10,859 nucleotides of DNA from Syntrophales bacterium. Its GTDB lineage: Bacteria; Desulfobacterota; Syntrophia; Syntrophales; UBA5619. This document shows positions 1 through 5,492 of this stretch, in pieces (within the stretch, counting starts at the first letter, position 1; every line of letters begins with the position of its first letter). The stretch is taken from contig JAQTRB010000036.1 of NCBI GenBank assembly GCA_028712015.1, positions 1 through 10,859 of the forward strand, read 5' to 3'. Made by a program: the position numbers and the translations under genes. The notes below the pieces were generated by a model that saw nothing but the letters and a program-made list of their open reading frames with translations, was not told the DNA's origin and searched no databases.

Positions 1-187
1 CGGCCATCATGAACAGCGTCCCGTACATCTGGAGCATCCCGTCGAAAGCCCAGTCGTGCGGGGAATCCAGGGCATAACGCGAGAAGATCTCCCAGGTGAT
101 CATCAGGGTCAGCGACACGATGAGCCACGAAAAGACTTTTCCGACAAAGGTGCTGAGCCTATCGACGGTAAGCAGTAATTTCTGCAT
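1..187 (-). CDS. dctQ: TRAP transporter small permease subunit (DctQ family), N-terminal part
   Basis: The first 62 residues of a small TRAP transporter membrane subunit; the gene continues past the left edge. The start is the ATG at 185-187, preceded by AAGG with a 6-nt gap. After a short amphipathic start there is a hydrophobic segment at about residues 18-36. It is followed by the family-typical stretch SRYALDSPHDWAFD (residues 36-49), a conserved Arg-Tyr and Trp region, and then the beginning of a second membrane helix (from about 52). In TRAP systems DctQ sits in the inner membrane with the large DctM permease, and together they drive Na+-coupled uptake of the ligand delivered by the periplasmic protein. 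It lies 75 bp downstream of dctP, and dctM is expected further left. Family assignment is fairly secure; the substrate is not shown. Confidence 0.85.
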   Translation of the reverse strand, partial: MQKLLLTVDRLSTFVGKVFSWLIVSLTLMITWEIFSRYALDSPHDWAFDGMLQMYGTLFMMA

Positions 188-207
188 ATTCAGCCTTATC
201 CCAAAAG

Positions 208-238
208 TCGGCCACCCGGGCTCAGCCCGGATGGCCGA
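208..238 (-). promoter_or_regulatory. Stem-loop between dctP and dctQ
   Basis: The arms at 208-221 and 225-238 pair over 14 bp with one G-U wobble in the minus-strand transcript, enclosing a 3-nt loop (209-221 CGGCCACCCGGGC against 225-237). The transcript then has only four U residues, so a full intrinsic terminator is unlikely. Hairpins after a binding-protein gene commonly protect the upstream mRNA or cause partial termination, giving more binding protein than permease. That role is inferred here. Confidence 0.6.
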
Positions 239-262
239 TCCGTAATCCTCTGGAAAAACGGG

Positions 263-1411
263 TTACTTTTTCTTCCTGCCGAAGTAGTGGTTGTACGCCA
301 TCCGCGGGTTGACCACGGTGTCCAGCTTCCATTTCACCGCGCGCTCGGCGAATTTCTTCTGCGATGCGGCGATCTCCTTGAACAGCGCGTTCTTCGCCGA
401 GTATTCCACCTCGACCTTGTCGAAGATCTCGAGCTGCTTCTGGAGGATTGAATCCGGCGTTTTGTAGAACTTCACCTTGTCCTTCGTCTGCAGTTCGATA
501 TAATCCTTCGAATAGCGATCGATCGATTTCCAGGTCACGTCCGCCGACGCGGCTTCCACGGCGTTGTCGATGATGGCCTTCATCTTCTCCGGCAACGCGT
601 CGAATTTGGTCTTGTTGAAGAGGATCTCGAAGCATTCAGCGCTCTGGTGGTAGCTCTGAAGCATGCAGACCTTCGACACATCCTGGAAACCGAGCGCGCG
701 GTCGGACGAGGCGTTGTTGAACTCCGCGCCGTCCAGCAGGCCGCGGTCCAGCGCCGGGACGATCTCGCCGCCGGGCAGCGCGTTCACCGCCGCGCCCATT
801 CCCTTGAACAGGTCAATCGAGATGCCGACGGTGCGGAACTTCATCCCCTTGAAATCGTCTGCCTTGGTGATCGGTTTCTTGAACCAGCCCAGCGGCTGGG
901 TCCACATCGGACCGTAGGAATAAGATTTGACGTTGACGCCGATGGCATCGTAGACCTTCTGGAAGAATTCCTTGCCGCCTCCGTATTTGTGCCAGGAGAG
1001 GATCATGTCGGCGTCCATCCCGTAGCAGGGGCTCGACCCCCACAGCGAAAGCGCGTTGTTCTTGCCGTAGTGGTAAACGAAGACGCCATGACCGCCGTCG
1101 AGCGTTCCCTTGGAAACGCCCACCAGCAGGTCGAAGGCCGGAACCACGGCGCCCGCCGGCAGCACCTCGATTTTGAGATCGCCGCCGGTCATGTCGTTGA
1201 CCTTCTTGGCGAAATCGAGGGCATATTCATGGAAGATGTCCTTGGTCGGCCAGGTGCTCTGCCAGCGCATGTTGATCGGCCCCTGCGCCTTGAGGACCGA
1301 TGGGAAACCCAGGGTCGCGGCCCCGGCCGTCGCCAACGCGGCCCCGGCGAGGAAATTGCGACGCGATACGCCCGTCTGCTTGGTTTCTTTGCTCAGTTCT
1401 TTTTTCGTCAT
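263..1411 (-). CDS. dctP: TRAP transporter substrate-binding protein (DctP family), Tat-exported
   Basis: A 382-residue periplasmic binding protein that captures a small carboxylate and delivers it to DctQ/DctM. The N-terminus has a twin-arginine signal: SRRNFLAGAALA (Arg17-Arg18) followed by a hydrophobic stretch, with cleavage likely near residue 42. The mature part has DctP hallmarks: the Lys-Phe-Arg element at 191-193, whose Arg normally binds the ligand carboxylate, and PGGEIVPALDRGLLDGAEF at 213-231. The latter resembles the mannitol/chloroaromatic or TakP-like (2-oxoacid) group within the family (COG4663). Length is normal. The start is supported by AGGAGGG at 1415-1421, although the gap is short (3-4 nt). 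It is the first gene of the operon with dctQ. Family is secure; the ligand cannot be read, but a 2-oxo or 2-hydroxy acid would fit both the subgroup and the nearby dehydrogenase. Confidence 0.92.
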   Translation of the reverse strand: MTKKELSKETKQTGVSRRNFLAGAALATAGAATLGFPSVLKAQGPINMRWQSTWPTKDIFHEYALDFAKKVNDMTGGDLKIEVLPAGAVVPAFDLLVGVSKGTLDGGHGVFVYHYGKNNALSLWGSSPCYGMDADMILSWHKYGGGKEFFQKVYDAIGVNVKSYSYGPMWTQPLGWFKKPITKADDFKGMKFRTVGISIDLFKGMGAAVNALPGGEIVPALDRGLLDGAEFNNASSDRALGFQDVSKVCMLQSYHQSAECFEILFNKTKFDALPEKMKAIIDNAVEAASADVTWKSIDRYSKDYIELQTKDKVKFYKTPDSILQKQLEIFDKVEVEYSAKNALFKEIAASQKKFAERAVKWKLDTVVNPRMAYNHYFGRKKK

Positions 1412-1500
1412 ACTCCCTCCTTTTTTTCAGTGGTTGATGGGACCGTCCTGAATTCAAAAAAAGCCTAAACCGACTTCCGCAACTTCTATAGGATCCCGCC

Positions 1501-1530
1501 CCGGATGATGGATAGCATCCCCACATCCGG
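1501..1530. repeat. Interrupted inverted repeat upstream of dctP
   Basis: CCGGATG at 1501-1507 and CATCCGG at 1524-1530 form a 7-bp inverted repeat. A second CATCC at 1516-1520 can pair with the same left arm. It lies about 90-120 bp upstream of the dctP start, a plausible place for a regulator operator, but no bound regulator is encoded in the window. Confidence 0.35.
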
Positions 1531-1766
1531 TGCGAGCACTACGAAATATTGCTTCCAAATCAAGGAAAAGCATGGTTCTGAAAGGAGACGGGCACAACAC
1601 GACCACGGCAGTCCTCACAGTCCTTATCCTGCGACAGGGTGCGCCAAGCCACTTTAGGATCGGTTTTCGTTACAAGCTTTTCAAGCTTTCAACACGGACC
1701 AATTCAGCCTATTGCGAAAGCTTCTGGCGAGAAGATCGCCGAACGATAGCGTGTTTCCCTTATGAC

Positions 1767-1783
1767 TACCGGCCAGGCCGGTA
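1767..1783. repeat. Perfect 17-bp palindrome
   Basis: TACCGGCC, a single A, then GGCCGGTA: 8-bp perfect arms in an otherwise A+T-rich non-coding stretch. With a 1-nt centre it is better suited to binding a dimeric protein, or to being a repeat-element core, than to forming an RNA hairpin. No U-run follows on either strand, so it is not an intrinsic terminator. Confidence 0.5.
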
Positions 1784-1962
1784 CGGGCAACGATACTTTT
1801 AGCGAGAGATGTGATCAACCACAAAAAATGAGCTTCCAAGTCATTTCAGCAGTTTAATGAGATGTTTCCAATTGCCGATTTCATTAACATCCCGATACAT
1901 GGGGTGTCAAGAGAAAAAAGTGGAACAGGGATTCAACCAGCCGTCTACAGTTTGCATTTGGT

Positions 1963-2790
1963 CTATAAGGCGCTCTGCTTTGGGTGTGCGGGTTTCTTGG
2001 TTTTACGAAGCCATGCCGGTTTGCGTCTCGGGTGGAGAAGCGCGTCCACGCCGTCCCGGGCTTCATCCGACGCACAAACGGCTGCGTGGCGCTTTGCGGC
2101 ATCGTCGAACAGGGACGTCGTGAAGGGCAGGCCGGCTGCGGCACGGATCCATTCCTTGGTCAGCGTCTGTGCCGTGGGGGCGCCTTGGATCAATTGGCCA
2201 AGCAGTTCGTTGATCCGGGCATCCAGTTCGTCCAACGGGGCGATGTCGGTCAACAGGCCCGTGCGGTAAGCCTCGGCTGCCGTGAAGCGTTCCGCGGAAA
2301 GGCAGTAATGGCGTGCCGCCCGCTCGCCCATCGCCCGGATCAGATACGGCGAAATCACCGATGGGATCATGCCTGTGCGGACATCGGAAAGGCAGAACTC
2401 CGCCCCAAAGGATCCAACGGCCATGTCGCAGGCCGCGACCAGTCCTGCCCCATAGCTCAAAACGGGGCCGTGGACGCGCGCGATGGTCGGTTTCCCCAAG
2501 GTGCGTACGGATTCCAGCAGGGTTGCCAGTTTCACGGCAATGGCATGATTCCGTTTGTAGCTGCTGCTTGGCATCTGTTGAAACCAATCCTGGTCGATGC
2601 CTTTGCAGAAATCCTCCCCCGCGGCGGCGAGGATCACGAAACGCACCGCGAGATCATCGTTCAGGGTGTGCATGACATCGGTCAGCTCGGTGAGCATGGT
2701 TTCGTCGATCGTATTTCCGCGATCCGCCTGGTTCATCCAGATGATACCGATTTGGTTTCTGCTTTCCACCAACAGGTTTCGGTAGGTCAT
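1963..2790 (-). CDS. Enoyl-CoA hydratase/isomerase (crotonase) family protein
   Basis: A 275-residue cytoplasmic acyl-CoA enzyme of normal crotonase length. Visible hallmarks are FCKGID (61-66) and HGPVLSYGAGLVAACD (107-122), which form the oxyanion hole, and then FCLSDVRTGMIPSVISPYL (132-150) and the Ala-Glu-Ala-rich helix before GLL (178-180). The FCL-x-x-VR-x-G-x-x-P-x-VISPY pattern and the C-terminal EAR-x-GV ... RKPAW resemble bacterial methylglutaconyl-CoA hydratase-like (LiuC/GnyH) proteins of leucine or terpene acid breakdown. The two glutamates of classical hydratases are absent: Gly116 is at the first position and Asp136 at the second. The exact reaction is therefore uncertain. The start is backed by AGAGG upstream. 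It appears monocistronic, with its own promoter, and shares a divergent control region with the plus-strand cluster. Confidence 0.85.
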   Translation of the reverse strand: MTYRNLLVESRNQIGIIWMNQADRGNTIDETMLTELTDVMHTLNDDLAVRFVILAAAGEDFCKGIDQDWFQQMPSSSYKRNHAIAVKLATLLESVRTLGKPTIARVHGPVLSYGAGLVAACDMAVGSFGAEFCLSDVRTGMIPSVISPYLIRAMGERAARHYCLSAERFTAAEAYRTGLLTDIAPLDELDARINELLGQLIQGAPTAQTLTKEWIRAAAGLPFTTSLFDDAAKRHAAVCASDEARDGVDALLHPRRKPAWLRKTKKPAHPKQSAL

Positions 2791-2897
2791 TTGCGCCTCT
2801 TTAGGGGAAGATCGGTTGCCTGCGCGGATTTAGGACGTACCGGTTCGACCTCATCCGTGCCGGCGCGGTCGGTTCAGCCATCAACTTGTTTGGGCGA

Positions 2898-2926
2898 AGA
2901 GTAAGAAAAGCGTTTCGTCCTGTCAA
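2898..2926 (-). promoter_or_regulatory. Sigma70-type promoter for the crotonase gene
   Basis: Reading leftward, TTGACA (2921-2926, perfect -35) and TACTCT (2898-2903, 3 of 6 for -10) are separated by exactly 17 bp. This leaves a leader of about 100 nt before the start codon at 2790. The perfect -35 and ideal spacing make it credible despite the weak -10. Confidence 0.5.
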
Positions 2927-2929
2927 GGG

Positions 2930-2957
2930 AATTTTGTGACAGAAAATTTTGTATCAT
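2930..2957. repeat. AATTTTGT repeats between the divergent promoters
   Basis: AATTTTGT occurs at 2930-2937 and again at 2945-2952, a 15-bp period. AATTTT at 2930-2935 also pairs with AAAATT at 2943-2948 as an inverted repeat. The second copy lies in an imperfect palindrome centred on AAAATTTT (2943-2950). The cluster lies between the two divergent promoter candidates, where a shared regulator could bind. Regulator identity is unknown. Confidence 0.35.
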
Positions 2958-2977
2958 CTGAACGGACGGAATTTTTA

Positions 2978-3007
2978 TTTACTCGGGATGGGGCAAACTG
3001 CTATAAA
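2978..3007 (+). promoter_or_regulatory. Candidate promoter for the plus-strand catabolic cluster
   Basis: TTTACT (2978-2983, 4 of 6 for -35), an 18-bp spacer, then TATAAA (3002-3007, 5 of 6 for -10). It lies 61 bp upstream of the hydroxyacid dehydrogenase start. It is only a moderate match in an A+T-rich stretch, so chance is possible. Confidence 0.4.
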
Positions 3008-3055
3008 ATATATCCTGATCGTTCCTGAAATCCGAATGACCCTTTCATAGCCGTT

Positions 3056-3060
3056 GGAGG
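3056..3060 (+). promoter_or_regulatory. Ribosome binding site that decides the dehydrogenase start
   Basis: GGAGG lies 8 nt before the ATG at 3069. A longer in-frame reading from TTG at 3054 would place this site inside the coding region. The ATG at 3061 is out of frame. The 3069 start is therefore preferred. Confidence 0.75.
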
Positions 3061-3068
3061 ATGACGTG

Positions 3069-4052
3069 ATGAAAAAGAAGATTCTGGTGACCCGTGAGGT
3101 GTTTGACGAGGTTCTCGATTTTTTGGAGCGCCATTTTGAGGTGACGGCCAATCAGCAGGACAAGGTTTTGGATGCCGGGGAACTGGCCTCGGCGCTCGCC
3201 GACAAGGAAGGGGCTCTGACGACGCTGACCGAACGGATCGATGAGGATCTCCTGCGCCGCTGCCCCAAACTGAAGGCGGTCTGCAACATCGCGGTGGGAT
3301 ACAACAACATCGATCTCGCCGCCTGCAACGACCATGGGGTCATGGCCACCAATACCCCCGGCGTGCTGGACGACACCACCGCCGATTTCGCCTGGACGCT
3401 GATCCTGGCCGCGGCGCGCCGCCTCAACGAATCCGAGGCCTACATCCGGGAAGGACGCTGGGACAAATGGCGGCTCAAACAGTTCCTCGGTCTGGATGTC
3501 CACCATGCCACGCTGGGTATTCTTGGTCTGGGACGGATCGGCCAGGCGGTGGCCCGCCGCGCGGCGGGCTTCCAGATGGAGGTGATCTACCATGACGTCC
3601 GCCGGGCCCCGCCGGAGATCGAGTCGGCCTGCCGGGTCGGGTACGTGATCAAGGAAGAACTCTTCCGCCGGGCGGATATCGTGACGATTCATGTTCCGTA
3701 CAGCCGGGAGACCCACCATGCGGTCGGGGCGCCGGAGATCTCCCTCATGAAGAAATCGGCGATCCTGATCCATGCCGCCCGGGGCGGAGTGCTGGATGAC
3801 AACGCCCTGGTCGAGGCGCTCCGCGGCGGGGTCATCGCCGGGGCGGGGCTCGATGTCTTCGAAGGGGAACCGGCCATTCATCCGGGATTTCTGCAGTTGA
3901 AAAATGTGGTGCTTTCGCCCCATATTGCCAGCTCTTCCGAAAAAACGCGTTGCAAAATGGCGATGATGGCCGCGGAAAATTGCGTAGCCGCCCTCACTTC
4001 CGGAAATCCGCCCAACCTGCTGAACCCTGAAGTTCTGAAGAAACCGGTTTGA
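3069..4052 (+). CDS. D-2-hydroxyacid dehydrogenase (glyoxylate/hydroxypyruvate reductase-like)
   Basis: A 327-residue NAD(P)-dependent oxidoreductase interconverting a D-2-hydroxyacid and a 2-oxoacid in the cytoplasm. It has the complete family signature. The dinucleotide site is GLGRIG (153-158), with Asp176 at the end of the second strand, which points to NAD(H). The catalytic trio is Arg238 (in HAARGG), Glu267 (in FEGEP) and His285 (in LSPHIASS), with the 29- and 18-residue spacings seen in glycerate dehydrogenase. The N-terminal VGYNNIDL (76-83) and NTPGVLDDTTADF (95-107) are the usual substrate-loop elements. Length is typical and all key residues are present. It is first in the plus-strand cluster, 100 bp before the amidase. 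Family is secure; substrate is open (glyoxylate, hydroxypyruvate, or a branched or longer 2-oxoacid). Confidence 0.93.
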   Translation: MKKKILVTREVFDEVLDFLERHFEVTANQQDKVLDAGELASALADKEGALTTLTERIDEDLLRRCPKLKAVCNIAVGYNNIDLAACNDHGVMATNTPGVLDDTTADFAWTLILAAARRLNESEAYIREGRWDKWRLKQFLGLDVHHATLGILGLGRIGQAVARRAAGFQMEVIYHDVRRAPPEIESACRVGYVIKEELFRRADIVTIHVPYSRETHHAVGAPEISLMKKSAILIHAARGGVLDDNALVEALRGGVIAGAGLDVFEGEPAIHPGFLQLKNVVLSPHIASSSEKTRCKMAMMAAENCVAALTSGNPPNLLNPEVLKKPV

Positions 4053-4072
4053 CCGGGAGCGGGACCCGAAAG

Positions 4073-4107
4073 GTATCGGGAACAGACGGTAAATCCGTCC
4101 CCGATAC
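4073..4107 (+). promoter_or_regulatory. Long hairpin between the dehydrogenase and amidase genes
   Basis: The outer arms GTATCGGG (4073-4080) and CCCGATAC (4100-4107) pair perfectly. Inside them, GACGG (4085-4089) pairs with CCGTC (4095-4099) around a TAAAT loop, leaving a 4-nt AACA bulge on one side: 13 bp in all. No U-run follows, so it is not a standard terminator. It could stabilise the upstream transcript, pause or reduce read-through, or be a DNA operator. It lies 46 bp upstream of the amidase start. Confidence 0.55.
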
Positions 4108-4152
4108 GCCATACCCATGACCATTTGACATGGATCGAAAAGGGGGAAGAAT

Positions 4153-5490
4153 ATGACAACCACTACGGATACGGACAAACCGCTCCATGAGCTGAGCCTG
4201 CGGAAGGCGTGCCGGGGAATCCGGGATCGGCGGTTCACCGCCGCATCCTACACCGAAGCGCTGCTGGCCAGGATCGCGGCGTTGGATGGAGAGATCCAGG
4301 CCTGGACCTGGCTGGAAACCGAAGAGGCGCTTCGGGCCGCCCGACGCTGCGACGATCGACTCCGGTCGGGCGCGGAGCCGGGCCCGCTGCTGGGGGCGCC
4401 CATCGGCGTGAAGGATATCTATGCGACGGCCGGCATCCCCACGCAAATGGGGTCTCCCGCCTTTGCCGGCCATGTGCCCAAGGAATCGGCCGCCGTGATT
4501 GAACGGCTGGAGGCTCACGGGGCCTTCGTCATGGGGAAGACCGTGACGACCGAATGCGCATTTCTATCTCCCGGAAAGACCCGCAATCCGTGGAATCCGC
4601 TGCACACGCCGGGCGGATCGTCCAGCGGCTCCGCGGCGGCCGTCGCGGCCGGTTTTGTCCCGGCCGCGCTGGGGACGCAGACCAACGGCTCCGTCATCCG
4701 GCCCGCCGCTTATTGCGGGGTTATTGGCTACAAACCGACCCAGGGCATGATTCCCATCGAGGGGGCGCTGACCTTCAGCCAGACGCTGGATCAGGTCGGC
4801 GTCTTCACGCGCGGCGTGGAAGATGCCGCCTGGCTGGCGGCGCCGCTGGTCGGAGACGGCGCAAAACTTTCCGCCGTGATTCCCGTCCGCCCGCTGCCTC
4901 CGCGACTGGCAGCCGTAAAGACACCCGTCTGGGACCAGGCTGAAGAGCACGCACAGCGAAACTTCAACGAAAATATCCGAACGCTCCGAAAGGCCGGCGC
5001 CGATGTCGAAGAGGTGGAATTGCCCGGGATCTTCGACCAGGCCCACCGAGCGGTCCGAACCATCATGACCGTGGAGGCTTCGCTGAACCTGGGGGAGCTG
5101 TCCCTCAGAGAGCCTCCCGTATTGAGCGCGATCTTGAGGGATTTCATCACCGAGGGAAGGCAGACGGGGGCTCTGGTCTATCTGCAGGCCCTGAAACTTC
5201 GTCTTGCCTTGAAGGAAGAACTGGAACGGTTCCTGGGGAAATTTGACGCCCTGATCACCCCTCCCGCGACCGGAGAGGCGCCGGCGACGCGGGAGCATAC
5301 GGGCAATGCCTGCTTTTGTTCCATCTGGAGCCTCTGCGGCGCGCCGGCCGTCACGATCCCGGTGGGGTTTGGACCCCGGGGGCTGCCGTTGGGATTGCAG
5401 ATCGCAGGGTCCGAAGGAAAGGATGGGGAGGTGCTCTCCGCGGCCCGCTGGTGCGAAGAGCGGTTTTCATTTCCCGGCTTCAGGAGATAG
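4153..5490 (+). CDS. Amidase-signature family hydrolase
   Basis: A 445-residue cytoplasmic hydrolase (no signal peptide or membrane segment) expected to cleave a carboxamide or amide bond through the Ser-cisSer-Lys triad. The triad is visible: Lys87 in APIGVKDIY, cis-Ser156 in the loop PGGSSSGSAAAVAAG (153-167), and nucleophile Ser180 in GTQTNGSVIRPAAYCG (174-189), with the 24-residue Ser-Ser spacing of the family. GYKPTQG (192-198) and the C-terminal GAPAVTIPVGFGPRGLPLGLQI (396-417) complete the fold. It is not GatA-like in context: no gatB or gatC is nearby, and the GSVIRPAAYCG form is typical of catabolic amidases. The start has the purine-rich GGGGGAAG 4 nt upstream. It ends 2 bp before the next gene, so the two are translationally linked. 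Family is secure; substrate is unknown. Breakdown of an amide taken up by a transporter is a reasonable inference. Confidence 0.92.
   Translation: MTTTTDTDKPLHELSLRKACRGIRDRRFTAASYTEALLARIAALDGEIQAWTWLETEEALRAARRCDDRLRSGAEPGPLLGAPIGVKDIYATAGIPTQMGSPAFAGHVPKESAAVIERLEAHGAFVMGKTVTTECAFLSPGKTRNPWNPLHTPGGSSSGSAAAVAAGFVPAALGTQTNGSVIRPAAYCGVIGYKPTQGMIPIEGALTFSQTLDQVGVFTRGVEDAAWLAAPLVGDGAKLSAVIPVRPLPPRLAAVKTPVWDQAEEHAQRNFNENIRTLRKAGADVEEVELPGIFDQAHRAVRTIMTVEASLNLGELSLREPPVLSAILRDFITEGRQTGALVYLQALKLRLALKEELERFLGKFDALITPPATGEAPATREHTGNACFCSIWSLCGAPAVTIPVGFGPRGLPLGLQIAGSEGKDGEVLSAARWCEERFSFPGFRR
5482..5486 (+). promoter_or_regulatory. Ribosome binding site that decides the SAF-oxidoreductase start
   Basis: AGGAG lies inside the last codons of the amidase gene, 6 nt before the ATG at 5493. 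The same frame is open back to 5316, but that part overlaps the conserved amidase C-terminus and is not needed for the Rossmann fold, so 5493 is the likely start. Confidence 0.75.
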
Positions 5491-5492
5491 CG

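Larger units (their letters stand above)
1412..1962. other. Non-coding region upstream of the TRAP operon
   Basis: About 550 bp with no convincing gene on either strand and visibly more A+T than its neighbours. It must contain the leader and promoter of the minus-strand dctPQ operon and the 3' end of the crotonase transcript. I saw no close match to a sigma70 promoter and only a minimal GG-N10-GC match for sigma54. It contains an interrupted dyad (1501-1530), AAGCTT-containing direct repeats (CAAGCTTT at 1673-1680 and 1682-1689) and a 17-bp palindrome (1767-1783). The 90-residue plus-strand reading frame at 1530-1802 has no family features. The region may include degraded mobile or duplicated DNA, but nothing proves it. 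Confidence 0.6.

Noticed and set aside
1508..1560. A sigma54 promoter (GG-N10-GC) for dctP on the minus strand
   Set aside because: Only the minimal GG and GC positions fit, without the surrounding TGGCAC/TTGC consensus, so chance is likely.
1530..1802. A 90-residue plus-strand frame in the gap upstream of dctP
   Set aside because: No ribosome site fits the start, no motif is recognisable, and it ends just past a palindrome; chance is the simplest explanation.
1841..1900. A tiny minus-strand frame (19 residues) downstream of the crotonase gene
   Set aside because: No ribosome site and no known counterpart; too short to support.
1984..2904. A 306-codon plus-strand frame opposite the crotonase gene
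   Set aside because: The minus-strand crotonase motifs are unambiguous; this frame is rich in Gly, Arg and His and runs through the crotonase promoter.
3045..4238. A 397-codon minus-strand frame opposite the hydroxyacid dehydrogenase
   Set aside because: Its composition is a shadow of the real gene (many Arg, Gly and His, no domain), and it spans the intergenic gap without a ribosome site.
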